DNA of 14,547 nt from Patescibacteria group bacterium (GTDB lineage Bacteria; Patescibacteriota; Patescibacteriia; UBA9934). The position numbers and the translations under genes are program-made. Every line of letters starts with the position of its first letter. Within the stretch, counting starts at the first letter, position 1. The notes below the pieces were generated by a model. That model was not told the origin of the DNA, ran no database searches, and saw nothing but the letters and a program-made list of their open reading frames with translations. Positions 5,413 through 13,135 of the stretch are shown piece by piece. The stretch spans positions 1-14,547 of the forward strand of contig JAHISC010000103.1 of NCBI GenBank assembly GCA_018818445.1, in the 5' to 3' direction.

Positions 5413-5683
5413 TTGGCTTCGTGTATTATTGTTTGCTGCCACGATCATTATTGGCGCATTGTATATTTGGCAAGTAAATATATCGGCCACCCGCGGTTTT
5501 GCTATGCGAGATCTAGATCAGGAAATAGAGAGTTTAGAGACAGACAATGATCGTCTACAAATGGAAGTGACACGATTGCAATCAATAGACAGTGTTACAA
5601 CGAGAGTACAAATGCTAGGTCTAGTTGAAATTGATGCGATTGATTATGTAAATACATTAAGCTCAGTTGCTATCAATCGGTAG
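5363..5683 (+). CDS. ftsL: FtsL/DivIC-like septum formation protein
   Basis: A small bitopic protein of 106 aa. It has a short basic cytoplasmic N-terminus, one membrane segment at about residues 20-37 (VLLFAATIIIGALYIW) and an extracytoplasmic coiled coil at about 48-75 (DLDQEIESLETDNDRLQMEV), as in FtsL and DivIC, the divisome scaffold partners of FtsQ/DivIB. Sequence alone does not separate FtsL from DivIC; the position directly after rsmH favours FtsL. The ATG is preceded at 4 bases by AGGGGG (5355-5360) inside rsmH, which supports this start despite the 50-base overlap. The next expected gene (ftsI) is absent; gpmI follows after about 200 bases. Confidence 0.8.
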   Translation: MKRETEKTKTAVLKQTNWLRVLLFAATIIIGALYIWQVNISATRGFAMRDLDQEIESLETDNDRLQMEVTRLQSIDSVTTRVQMLGLVEIDAIDYVNTLSSVAINR

Positions 5684-5854
5684 CGCACAGAGGGCATAGA
5701 TAAAATTATAAAATAACGAATCTAGAAATCGTGAACATGATAAAGCCATAATCCTGATGATAGGAATGATCTTAAAAATTGCGATTTAAAATAAGAAAAA
5801 TTTAAGAATTCTATCGATAATTTGTCTGGGCATAGGCATTTTTTTTATTTATAA

Positions 5855-5882
5855 TTGCTCAGGATGATAAGGATGATATAAT
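5855..5882 (+). promoter_or_regulatory. gpmI promoter giving a nearly leaderless mRNA
   Basis: TTGCTC (5855-5860), a 16-base spacer and a perfect TATAAT (5877-5882). Only eight bases separate the -10 box from the ATG at 5891, so transcription should start at or within about two bases of the start codon. A tandem 9-base repeat (AGGATGATA twice, 5861-5878) fills the spacer. Confidence 0.7.
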
Positions 5883-5890
5883 CAAACAGT

Positions 5891-7507
5891 ATGGATGAAA
5901 CAAGAGATCTTGAATCACCTCAATCATCAAAAAAACGTCCAAGACCAGCAGTTTTAATTATTGTTGACGGTTTTGGTGTGGCTGCCGACACTGAAGGTAA
6001 TGCTGTTACCCGGGCCGATACTCCGGTTTTTGACGAGCTCATTAAACGTTATCCGGTAGTTAACCTGCATGCTTCAGGAGAATACGTAGGTCTCATGTGG
6101 GGTGAGATGGGTAACTCGGAAGTGGGGCATTTAACTATTGGTACTGGTCGTGTTTACTACAAAGCTTTGCCACTTATTGAGCGCGCTATTAAAGATAAAT
6201 CTTTTTTTGAGAATCAAGCATTTCTAGGTGCCACAGAGCATGTTAAGAAATCTGGCGGCACATTGCATCTTATGGGTATTATGTCTTCTGGCAAGGTTCA
6301 TGGTTATGATGCACACTGTCATGCTTTGCTGGAGTTGGCTAAGCAACAAAAGGTAAAAGATGTAGCTGTTCATGCTTTTTTGGATGGCCGTGACACTCTT
6401 TATAATTCGGGTGTAGATTTTATCACTCTCTTGTTGCAAAAGATGAAAGAGATCGGAGTTGGTCGCTTGGCTTCAATGTCTGGACGATATTTTTCCATGG
6501 ATCGAGATAACCGTTGGGACAGAACTGAAAAAACTTACAACGCTATTGTAAAAGGTGAATCACCAAATATGGCTGAGGATCCGCTGGAAGCTTTGAAGGC
6601 GTCGTATGCTAAAGAAGTATATGATGAAGAATTTCCGCCGACAGTTATAGCTAAGAAAGGTAAACCAGTGGCTACTGTAAAACCGGGGGATGCTGTTATT
6701 TTCTTCAACTTTAGGCCAGATAGGTCTCGACAGTTAACTAAGGCCTTTGTTTTGCCAACATTTGATAAGTTCGAACGTACTGATATTGAAGACCTAGATT
6801 TTGTGACAATGATGGAATTTGAAAAAGGTTTGCCAGTCCAGGTCGCTTATCTTCCTGTTGAGATTAAAAATGGTTTAGCGGAAGTTATTTCTAAAGCCGG
6901 TTTAGTCCAGCTGCACATTGCTGAGACTGAGAAATATGCCCACGTAACTTTCTTTTTTAACGGAACGCGCGAAGATCCATTTCTTAATGAGGATAGGGCA
7001 ATTATTCCTTCGCCCAGAGTTTCTTCTTATGATCAACAACCAGAGATGTCGGCACGTGAGTTGACAGATCGAGTGGTTAAGGAGATCAAGACTGACAATT
7101 ATGATTTCATAGTTTTGAATTTTGCCAATCCTGACATGGTAGCTCACACCGGAAATTTGGAGGCTTCAATTAAAGCAATGGAAGTCACAGACGAAAGTGT
7201 TGGTCGCGTCGTTAAGGAAGTTTTATCACGCGATGGCGTTGTTTTTATCACAGCTGACCATGGTAATACGGAAGAAATCCGTAATTTACAGACCGGTGAT
7301 ATCGATAAAGAGCATAGCACCAATTCGGTACCGTTCTTTATTATCAGTAATAGATTCGAAGGTCAGGCCGGAGTTTCTGGTGATGTACCTAATGGTGATC
7401 TGTCACTGATGCCGCCTGCAGGGATGCTGGCTGATGTAGCACCAACAATTTTGCAAGTTATGGATATAGATAAACCAGATGATATGACCGGAACATCTTT
7501 AATTTAA
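5891..7507 (+). CDS. gpmI: 2,3-bisphosphoglycerate-independent phosphoglycerate mutase
   Basis: GpmI interconverts 3- and 2-phosphoglycerate in glycolysis through a phosphoserine intermediate and two metal ions (usually Mn2+). It belongs to the alkaline phosphatase superfamily. The 538-aa product carries VDGFG (Asp26, metal), MGNSEVGH with nucleophile Ser76, HAFLDGRDT, SGRYFSMDRDNRWDR, FNFRPDRSRQLT, NFANPDMVAHTGN, ITADHGNTEEI and KEHSTNSVPF, covering both the phosphatase and transferase domains in order. It is slightly longer than usual (about 510) because of a polar N-terminal extension of roughly 18 residues. That extension starts at the ATG directly behind the TATAAT promoter, so it is likely real. 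No Shine-Dalgarno sequence; the mRNA is predicted to be almost leaderless. Confidence 0.98.
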   Translation: MDETRDLESPQSSKKRPRPAVLIIVDGFGVAADTEGNAVTRADTPVFDELIKRYPVVNLHASGEYVGLMWGEMGNSEVGHLTIGTGRVYYKALPLIERAIKDKSFFENQAFLGATEHVKKSGGTLHLMGIMSSGKVHGYDAHCHALLELAKQQKVKDVAVHAFLDGRDTLYNSGVDFITLLLQKMKEIGVGRLASMSGRYFSMDRDNRWDRTEKTYNAIVKGESPNMAEDPLEALKASYAKEVYDEEFPPTVIAKKGKPVATVKPGDAVIFFNFRPDRSRQLTKAFVLPTFDKFERTDIEDLDFVTMMEFEKGLPVQVAYLPVEIKNGLAEVISKAGLVQLHIAETEKYAHVTFFFNGTREDPFLNEDRAIIPSPRVSSYDQQPEMSARELTDRVVKEIKTDNYDFIVLNFANPDMVAHTGNLEASIKAMEVTDESVGRVVKEVLSRDGVVFITADHGNTEEIRNLQTGDIDKEHSTNSVPFFIISNRFEGQAGVSGDVPNGDLSLMPPAGMLADVAPTILQVMDIDKPDDMTGTSLI

Positions 7508-7539
7508 ATTAGCAGATGGTAGATTGAAGGCAGTATTTT

Positions 7540-7548
7540 TGCTATAAT
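7540..7548 (+). promoter_or_regulatory. Extended -10 promoter of the 253-aa membrane protein
   Basis: TGCTATAAT is an extended -10 element (TGN plus perfect TATAAT at 7543-7548). No well-spaced -35 box is apparent. Transcription would begin near 7555, about 38 bases before the ATG at 7593. Confidence 0.6.
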
Positions 7549-7592
7549 TGTTTCAGTATTTACAGTTTGACAATTCAGTAACTCAAAGACTT

Positions 7593-8354
7593 ATGCAAAT
7601 CGAAGATGACACAATGATGCAACCGATGATGGCTAATCCTCCATCTCCCGCTAAACAAAAACAATGGATGATTATTGCCATTACTTCCATAATTGTATTA
7701 GCAGTGACAATCATCGTTGCACTAGTAGTAACACTGAATGCAAAGGATAAAGTTCGAGCTTGCGATCAAGAGATAGCCTCACTTGAACTAGATGTTGTTT
7801 CTGCCGAGGCCTTAACAGTTCAATGTAGCAACGAATTAGGAGACGCCGGTGTACAAAAAGTGGGGGAGATCGAAGCAAGTGGTCAAATGTACGGTTTTCA
7901 ATATCCGGCCGATATCAGTATTAGCAAGCATATTCAAGCTGCTACAGCTATAGAACCTTTGCTTATTTATCGAGTTAATCATGATCTAATCTCAACCTGT
8001 AGTGAATGCAGTCCAGAGCCAGACGTTGTTTTACTGACACATACTTACGACAGAACTCTGCTTGGTCTGGAAAGTGGTGAAAAGTATTCGACTCGTATTA
8101 TTGATTCGTATAATGGTTCAGATTATCAAGACGTGACGACCAAGACAGAAGCAAGTCGCAACGGAACATTAACAATTATCTCTGGTGAACAAATTGGCGG
8201 TTATGTTAGCCCTGACCAACCAAAGCGTTTTGAAACTTATATTTTTGAAGCAGATAAGTATGTAGTTGTTGCTTGGCTCAATCTTTCTGGTAGTGATGAT
8301 GATTCAATTGTTAATTTCTTTCACGAGACTTTAGATACCAGTGAAATTGAGTAA
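7593..8354 (+). CDS. Hypothetical membrane-anchored extracytoplasmic protein, 253 aa
   Basis: I do not recognise this protein. A polar, Met-rich N-terminus of about 24 residues (MMQPMMANPPSPAKQKQ) precedes one membrane helix at about residues 25-48 (IIAITSIIVLAVTIIVALVV). An extracytoplasmic region of about 200 residues follows, with four Cys, two of them close together (STCSECSPEP). It reads like a single beta-rich domain with YGFQYP early and YIFEADKYVVVAWLNLSG near the end. The reading frame is open back to a TTG at 7548, but that codon overlaps the -10 box, so the ATG at 7593 is preferred; 7614 is a possible alternative. No clear Shine-Dalgarno sequence. It has its own promoter and a strong terminator, so it is probably monocistronic. 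A surface or envelope role is inferred from topology only. Confidence 0.8.
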   Translation: MQIEDDTMMQPMMANPPSPAKQKQWMIIAITSIIVLAVTIIVALVVTLNAKDKVRACDQEIASLELDVVSAEALTVQCSNELGDAGVQKVGEIEASGQMYGFQYPADISISKHIQAATAIEPLLIYRVNHDLISTCSECSPEPDVVLLTHTYDRTLLGLESGEKYSTRIIDSYNGSDYQDVTTKTEASRNGTLTIISGEQIGGYVSPDQPKRFETYIFEADKYVVVAWLNLSGSDDDSIVNFFHETLDTSEIE

Positions 8355-8365
8355 TTTTTAAAATT

Positions 8366-8396
8366 AAAAAGGGGCTGTTGAAACAGTCCTTTTTTT
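8366..8396 (+). terminator. Intrinsic terminator after the 253-aa membrane protein
   Basis: AAAAAGGGGCTGT (8366-8378) pairs with ACAGTCCTTTTT across a TGAA loop (13 bp with two G-U pairs), and the right arm merges into seven Ts (8390-8396). The next promoter begins inside the last T. Confidence 0.9.
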
Positions 8397-8404
8397 GATA
8401 CAAT
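8396..8404 (+). promoter_or_regulatory. Extended -10 promoter of the envelope operon, leaderless start
   Basis: TGATACAAT is an extended -10 element with TACAAT at 8399-8404. Only six bases lie between it and the ATG at 8411, so the expected transcription start coincides with the start codon. It directly abuts the preceding terminator. Confidence 0.65.
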
Positions 8405-8410
8405 AGTCAC

Positions 8411-8908
8411 ATGCAAAATTTTGATGAGCGAATAACTAAATACTTTTTTGACTTAGGTCGCAGCAATGAAGCACTTTGGAGGTTTATTTCCTTGCGTGGC
8501 ATGTATGTTTTTGTTCTAACTTATTTATTCATTTTATTTTTTTCTTCAAGTGCAACTTTTATCAAATTAACACCGGTGATCGCTTTAGCACTAACTTTTC
8601 TTATCACCATGTTGATACGTTACACTGTGCGACGTAAACGACCGAAATTCGAAGGTTCAACTTATCGAGCTTGGTTGAACTCATTTTCTTTTCCTTCTCT
8701 ACACGCATCTTTGTCTTTTGCCTTTTCAGTTTCGCTTTCAGTTATTCTTTGGAACGTCTCACCGGATATGTGGGGCATTGTTTGCATTGTATTTTTAAAT
8801 GCACTCGCTGGACTGATCGCTCTTTCTAGATTAGCTGTTGGGGTTCATTATATTTCGGACATTATTGTAGGGTTGTTGATAGGAATTGCGGTTTCCGCTA
8901 TGGTATAG
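8411..8908 (+). CDS. PAP2-family membrane phosphatase (probable lipid pyrophosphatase)
   Basis: A 165-aa integral membrane protein with the complete PAP2 phosphatase signature: Arg70-x6-Arg77-Pro78, then Pro95-Ser96-Leu97-His98, then Ser139-Arg140-x5-His146-x3-Asp150. His98 is the expected proton donor and His146 the nucleophile. About five membrane segments are seen (about 32-46, 52-69, 98-114, 120-136, 148-164). Bacterial members dephosphorylate undecaprenyl pyrophosphate, phosphatidylglycerol phosphate or related lipids; the exact substrate cannot be read from sequence. As first gene of an operon with manC and mltG, recycling of the undecaprenyl carrier for cell wall or glycan synthesis is a reasonable inference. 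No Shine-Dalgarno sequence; the mRNA is predicted to be leaderless. Confidence 0.9.
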   Translation: MQNFDERITKYFFDLGRSNEALWRFISLRGMYVFVLTYLFILFFSSSATFIKLTPVIALALTFLITMLIRYTVRRKRPKFEGSTYRAWLNSFSFPSLHASLSFAFSVSLSVILWNVSPDMWGIVCIVFLNALAGLIALSRLAVGVHYISDIIVGLLIGIAVSAMV

Positions 8909-8913
8909 GAGCT

Positions 8914-9987
8914 ATGAAAGCAGTAATTTTAGCTGGCGGCGTTGGAACGCGTTTGTGGCCCATGAGCCGCAAAGATAAGCCAAAACAATTTTTTGAGGTA
9001 GTTGGTGAGGAGCCATTGATTTGTGATACATATCGGCGTCTTTTACGGCTTTTTCCAGCTGAAAAGATATATTTTTCAATTTCTCCAACTTTCGATGATT
9101 TGATTCATCGGCAGTTTCCTGACGTTCCTGATGACAGAATTTTGATTGAACCGGAAAAGCGAGATACAGGTCCAGCTATGGGTTATGTAGCAGCACTTTT
9201 GGAACTGACTGATCCAGATGAACCAATTGTGTTTATTCCATCCGACCACTACATTAACGACGAAGAGTTGTTTTTACGGTGTCTGGATCGTGGTGGTCAA
9301 TTGATTGAGGAGACTGGAAAATTACTAGACATCGGAATTGCTGTTGCTTTTCCAAGTACTGTGCTTGGTTATACAAAAATTGGCGAACTATTTAGAGATA
9401 TCGAAGGTATCGAAGTTTTTGCTTTTGCTGGTCATAAAGAAAAACCAGATTATCAGACTGCTAAATCCTACCTTGAATCCGGAAATTATCTCTGGCACGC
9501 TAATTATTACATGTGGACGCCTCGTAAATTTATGGAGGCATTTGAAAAGTATGCACCAGACATGGGAAGTAAATTGCGAAAAATTCAGCGTGCAGTTGCT
9601 GATAAGCACGAAGAGCAGATATTTGATCTTTACACACAACTACCAAAGATTTCAATAGATTACGCAATAACTGAAAAAATGCATCCAGAAGATGTACTGA
9701 TAATAAAAGGAGATTTTGGTTGGAGTGACATTGGTGCTTGGGACACACTATACGATAGATTAGCTGATTCATCTGACAATGTAGTCAAGGGCAAGTGCGT
9801 TACGCTCGATACAACCGGGTCATTAATCTACGGACCAGCGCATAAATTACTGGCTGTAGTTGGCATGAAAGATATAGTTGTAGTGGATACTGGTGATGCC
9901 TTGTTGATTTGTCCGCGAGGAGAAGCGCAGCGAGTTAAAGAAATTGTTGAAAAATTACAAGACGAAAATCATGAAACTTTCTTATGA
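8914..9987 (+). CDS. manC: Mannose-1-phosphate guanylyltransferase, monofunctional
   Basis: Makes GDP-mannose from mannose-1-phosphate and GTP, the activated sugar for surface glycans and glycolipids. The 357-aa product has the nucleotidyltransferase signature GGVGTRLWPMSRKDKPKQF at residues 8-26. FIPSDHYI (metal and substrate binding), GYTKIG, the family block ESGNYLWHANYYMW, ISIDYAITEKM and GDFGWSDIGAWD follow in order. The length matches the monofunctional form, without the cupin phosphomannose isomerase domain of bifunctional enzymes (about 470 aa). It starts 5 bases after the PAP2 gene, behind AGGAG (8907-8911) at an unusually short 2-base spacing, and ends in an ATGA overlap with mltG, so coupling is likely. 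The symbol is functional; the product could equally be called manC- or GMP-type. Confidence 0.93.
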   Translation: MKAVILAGGVGTRLWPMSRKDKPKQFFEVVGEEPLICDTYRRLLRLFPAEKIYFSISPTFDDLIHRQFPDVPDDRILIEPEKRDTGPAMGYVAALLELTDPDEPIVFIPSDHYINDEELFLRCLDRGGQLIEETGKLLDIGIAVAFPSTVLGYTKIGELFRDIEGIEVFAFAGHKEKPDYQTAKSYLESGNYLWHANYYMWTPRKFMEAFEKYAPDMGSKLRKIQRAVADKHEEQIFDLYTQLPKISIDYAITEKMHPEDVLIIKGDFGWSDIGAWDTLYDRLADSSDNVVKGKCVTLDTTGSLIYGPAHKLLAVVGMKDIVVVDTGDALLICPRGEAQRVKEIVEKLQDENHETFL

Positions 9988-11009
9988 TGAAATTATTTAG
10001 AAAAATTATCTCATGTGTTGCTACGCTAATTATTTTGATTGTCTTGTTAGGCAGTTTGGTGGTTTGGCAATCGTACCGATTTTGGTTGCAAGCTCCAGCC
10101 AAAGAGGCATCAAGTCAAGTAATAACAATTGTTGACGGAGAAGGCTTTGGCACGATGGCTATTGAATTGGAAGAAAGAGGTTTAATTAATAGCAAATTTT
10201 GGTTTACGATTTACGGTAGGTTAGACGGTTCACAAAAAAATATTCAGGTTGGTGAATTTGAGTTGCGGCCTGGCATGAATTACGCTTCAATCATTGATAT
10301 TTTGATGCGATCTGACTCGGAAGAAGTTACTATTACTATTCCAGAAGGCTATACTTTGCAGCAAATAGGGGAGTTGGTTGTAGCGAATTTTGATGTAACT
10401 GAAGCTGAGTGGGGAGTTTTGACTGGTATGGAGTCGCCTTTTGAGACTCACGAATTTGTTGTTGCAGCACAAAAACCAGCTGATGTCGATTTGGAAGGAT
10501 ACTTGTTTCCAGATACATATCGATTTTTTGAAGACGCAACTGGAGAGCAAATTGTGCAAAAATTGTTGAATACAATGCAGAGCCGCTTTGAACAAAATAA
10601 TTTAGTTCCGTCGCCAGACATGTCCATCCATGAGATGTTGACTCTGGCTTCTATTTTGGAGAGAGAAGTACGTGGCAGTGAAGATATGGCTATCGTAGCT
10701 GATTTGTTTTTGCGCCGCCTGGACATTGGCATGGCTTTGCAGGCTGATTCAACTGTAAACTATATTACAGGGCGTGATACACCAAGCATCTCTCTCGCGG
10801 ATAGAGATATTGACTCCTTGTACAATACTTATTTGTATCCAGGTCTGCCACCAGGACCGATTAGCAATCCAGGTTTGGAATCATTGCAAGCACTTATTAA
10901 TCCAACACCAAATTCATTCTATTACTTTTTAACAACTCCGGAGGGAGAAGTAATTTATGCCATCAGTCACGATGATCATGTTCGTAATAAGGCAACTTAT
11001 TTGCCGTAG
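9984..11009 (+). CDS. mltG: Endolytic murein transglycosylase MltG (YceG family)
   Basis: MltG is a membrane-bound lytic transglycosylase that cuts nascent glycan strands and is thought to terminate peptidoglycan polymerisation. The 341-aa product has one N-terminal membrane segment (about residues 9-30) and a LysM-like N-terminal region (about 44-120, with VGEFELRPGMNYASIIDIL). The catalytic YceG domain follows: EGYLFPDTYRF, then LASILEREV with catalytic Glu226, then ALQADSTVNYITG, NTYLYPGLPPGPISNPGLESLQA and a C-terminal YYFLTTPEGEVIYAISHDDHVRN. Length and order match the family. The start overlaps the manC stop by four bases (ATGA). The 3' end overlaps the DUF2207 gene by 53 bases. Confidence 0.97.
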   Translation: MMKLFRKIISCVATLIILIVLLGSLVVWQSYRFWLQAPAKEASSQVITIVDGEGFGTMAIELEERGLINSKFWFTIYGRLDGSQKNIQVGEFELRPGMNYASIIDILMRSDSEEVTITIPEGYTLQQIGELVVANFDVTEAEWGVLTGMESPFETHEFVVAAQKPADVDLEGYLFPDTYRFFEDATGEQIVQKLLNTMQSRFEQNNLVPSPDMSIHEMLTLASILEREVRGSEDMAIVADLFLRRLDIGMALQADSTVNYITGRDTPSISLADRDIDSLYNTYLYPGLPPGPISNPGLESLQALINPTPNSFYYFLTTPEGEVIYAISHDDHVRNKATYLP

Positions 11010-12666
11010 TTTTGTTTTTTCAGGTCTAATTGTTCTTGGCATATTATTTGTTGCCACACAAGCTCAAGCGGCTGATTGGTCGATTGAAAATTTTGATTCA
11101 GTAATTGAAGTTAATGAAGATGCCACTTTAACTGTTACAGAGCAGATTGAGGTTAATTTTGATGTAGCTAAACATGGAATTTTAAGGAGTATACCTGTTT
11201 CTTATCATGATGATTTTAATAATCGCGTTAGGGCCAACATAACAATAATTTCCGTTTTTCAGGATGAGAAACCAGTCCTTTATGATGTGAATCGTGTTGG
11301 TAGTGAAAAAGTTATTCGAATTGGTGATCCAAACGTTACTATTTTAGGTAAGCATATTTATTCAATTTCCTATCAGGTAGATCGAGCTCTACTTTACTTT
11401 GATGATTTTGATGAGGTCTATTGGAATGTTACTGGTTCAGATTCTACAGTACTAATTCAACGCTCGACCGCAGTAGTTTCTTTGCCAGAAGGTGCTAGCG
11501 TAATTCAAGCCAAATGTTTTACTGGTGGTTACGGTTCGCTGGATGAGAATTGTGGCATGGCCGAAGATGGAAACGTAATTGGTTTTGCCGCGGACGACAT
11601 GATGACAGTGGCGGTTGGTTTTACCAAAGGAGTTATAAATCAACCAACATTAGCAAAACGAATTACCTGGTTTTTGATTGATAATTGGATTGCTTTGTTT
11701 CCATTGCTCTTAATGTTAGCTGTATTTATTTTGTGGTGGAAGATGGGCAGAGATCCAAAATTACATAAAACAATTATCGCCGAATATGAGCCACCACAAG
11801 GGTTGTGGGCTCCGTATTTAGGATTATTGTTACAGAGTACAGTTTCCAGACAAGCTCTGACTGCTATGATTATCCATCTGGCAGTTGCAGGATATATTGG
11901 CATTGAAGTTAAAGAAGGGGATAAGAAAAAAGAAATCACCACTCTAATTAAGAAAAAGAGTGATACTGGATTGGATGAACCACACAAAAAGCTGATGAAG
12001 ATTCTTTTCAAATCTGATAAGAACGAGACCACACTAGATTCTTTAAAAAATAGAATTCAGACCTCGGAAATTAGTGAGTTACGTAAATCTTTATACAAAA
12101 AAATGCAGCAAGATAAATTATTTACTAGTTCATCTTTTTGGTTGAGACCTGTGGTGCTAGCTTTAGCTGTAGTTCAAATTTACAGTTCGGTAATGCTTGG
12201 TTTTTTCTTTGGTGGCTTTGCTGGTGCTCTTCTATTTATTGGCGGAATTTTGTCTATTGTTTTTGGTCTGCTTATGCCTAAGCGGACTCTTCAAGGAGCG
12301 GAATTGGCGCGTAAGGCAGCCGGGTTCAAATTGTTTATGCACACAGCAGAAAGATATCGTTCACAGTGGCAGGAGAGAGAACATATATTTTTCGATTATT
12401 TACCATACGCAATTATATTCCGTGACACCGATCATTGGGCCAAGGTGTTTGCAAATCTAGACATTAAACAGCCGGATTGGTACCAAAGTACGTTACCATT
12501 TAATTCTTCAACTATTTTTGCTTCACAGATTTCATCTTTCAGTAAATCGTTTGCAGCTGCTTCCACACCTCATGCACCAAGTTCAGGTGGCAGTGGCTAT
12601 AGTGGTTCTTCTGGCGGTGGTTTTTCCGGAGGTGGTTTTGGTGGTGGAGGAACAAGTAGTTGGTGA
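10957..12666 (+). CDS. DUF2207 (YciQ-like) membrane protein with Gly-rich tail
   Basis: A 569-aa predicted membrane protein of the DUF2207 type, whose function is unknown. A signal peptide covers about residues 1-38, with likely cleavage after TQAQA. The extracytoplasmic domain has the typical opening (WSIENFDSVIEVNEDATLTVTEQIEVNF) followed by GILRSIPV. One membrane segment lies at about 236-257 (WIALFPLLLMLAVFILWW), then MGRDPK and a cytoplasmic region with YEPPQGLWAPYLGLLL. A hairpin of two hydrophobic segments follows at about 390-440. The protein ends in a Gly/Ser-rich tail (GGGFSGGGFGGGGTSSW), a hallmark of the family. The ATG at 10957 overlaps mltG by 53 bases but has GGAGGGAG at 10940-10947 upstream; later ATGs at 10972 and 10978 would shorten the signal peptide. 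It is the last gene of the envelope operon and stops with TGA. Confidence 0.92.
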   Translation: MPSVTMIMFVIRQLICRSFVFSGLIVLGILFVATQAQAADWSIENFDSVIEVNEDATLTVTEQIEVNFDVAKHGILRSIPVSYHDDFNNRVRANITIISVFQDEKPVLYDVNRVGSEKVIRIGDPNVTILGKHIYSISYQVDRALLYFDDFDEVYWNVTGSDSTVLIQRSTAVVSLPEGASVIQAKCFTGGYGSLDENCGMAEDGNVIGFAADDMMTVAVGFTKGVINQPTLAKRITWFLIDNWIALFPLLLMLAVFILWWKMGRDPKLHKTIIAEYEPPQGLWAPYLGLLLQSTVSRQALTAMIIHLAVAGYIGIEVKEGDKKKEITTLIKKKSDTGLDEPHKKLMKILFKSDKNETTLDSLKNRIQTSEISELRKSLYKKMQQDKLFTSSSFWLRPVVLALAVVQIYSSVMLGFFFGGFAGALLFIGGILSIVFGLLMPKRTLQGAELARKAAGFKLFMHTAERYRSQWQEREHIFFDYLPYAIIFRDTDHWAKVFANLDIKQPDWYQSTLPFNSSTIFASQISSFSKSFAAASTPHAPSSGGSGYSGSSGGGFSGGGFGGGGTSSW

Positions 12667-12688
12667 CTTTTTAAGACCATGTTATAAT
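12660..12688 (+). promoter_or_regulatory. Promoter of the response regulator
   Basis: TTGGTG (12660-12665), a 17-base spacer and TATAAT (12683-12688) preceded by TGT, making an extended -10 element. Nine bases separate it from the ATG at 12698, so the leader is about three bases. The -35 box overlaps the stop codon of the DUF2207 gene. Confidence 0.7.
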
Positions 12689-12697
12689 CTGTTTATT

Positions 12698-13063
12698 ATG
12701 GGAGATATATTGATCGCTGAGGATGATAAATTCCTCGCTAAAATTTATGCTACTAAGTTCAAGAAGATTGGACTAGCGGTTGACATCGCCGAAGACGGCC
12801 AAGCTGCACTAGACATGATGAAAAAGGACAAGCCAAAGTTGTTACTTTTAGATTTAATCATGCCTAAAGTAGATGGTTTTGAAGTAATGCAGAAGATGAA
12901 TGCAGATCCTGCTCTTAAGAAAATTCCAGTTTTGGTTCTTTCTAACCTTGGTCAAGAATCTGATATTGAGAAGGCAGAAAAGCTTGGAGCAAAAGAGTTT
13001 ATTATCAAATCGGACATGTCAATTGCTGAAGTCGTAAAAAAAATTCAGAGCCACTTAAAATAG
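12698..13063 (+). CDS. Single-domain CheY-like response regulator
   Basis: A stand-alone receiver domain of 121 aa. The acidic pocket is Glu8-Asp9-Asp10, the phospho-acceptor Asp52 (LLLLDLIMPKVDG), the switch Ser82 (VLVLSN) and the conserved Lys104 (FIIKSD). There is no output domain, so it works through protein contacts, as CheY and PilG do. It lies directly before a pilB-type ATPase, so a role in type IV pilus control is a reasonable inference; the separate promoters argue against a strict operon. The frame is open back to 12518 inside the DUF2207 gene, but the start at 12698 is chosen because MGDILIAEDD is the canonical receiver N-terminus and it sits right behind the promoter. No Shine-Dalgarno sequence is seen. 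Confidence 0.95.
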   Translation: MGDILIAEDDKFLAKIYATKFKKIGLAVDIAEDGQAALDMMKKDKPKLLLLDLIMPKVDGFEVMQKMNADPALKKIPVLVLSNLGQESDIEKAEKLGAKEFIIKSDMSIAEVVKKIQSHLK

Positions 13064-13106
13064 ACAAGTAAACATGGGGACGAAAAACCATTTTACTTGT
13101 TTTTTT
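13064..13106 (+). terminator. Intrinsic terminator after the response regulator
   Basis: ACAAGTAAA (13064-13072) and ATGG (13074-13077) pair with CCAT and TTTACTTGT (13088-13100) with one bulged C, leaving a 10-base loop. Seven Ts follow (13100-13106). The stem begins on the base after the stop codon. The next promoter's extended -10 box starts two bases beyond the T run. Confidence 0.9.
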
Positions 13107-13107
13107 G

Positions 13108-13116
13108 TGGTATAAT
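13108..13116 (+). promoter_or_regulatory. Extended -10 promoter of the pilB-type gene
   Basis: TGGTATAAT is an extended -10 element (TATAAT at 13111-13116) directly after the terminator. No convincing -35 box is found. The predicted transcription start near 13123 leaves a leader of about 13 bases before the GTG at 13136, with no Shine-Dalgarno sequence. Confidence 0.6.
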
Positions 13117-13135
13117 TTCTTTTGTAAAAAACAGC

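Noticed and set aside
7548..7592. Upstream TTG start for the 253-aa membrane protein
   Set aside because: The TTG overlaps the last base of the TATAAT box and lies upstream of the predicted transcription start, so it cannot be in the mRNA; the ATG at 7593 was used.
12518..12697. N-terminal extension of the response regulator into the DUF2207 gene
   Set aside because: The extension reads the Gly/Ser-rich tail of the upstream gene out of frame; the promoter and the canonical receiver start both place the true start at 12698.
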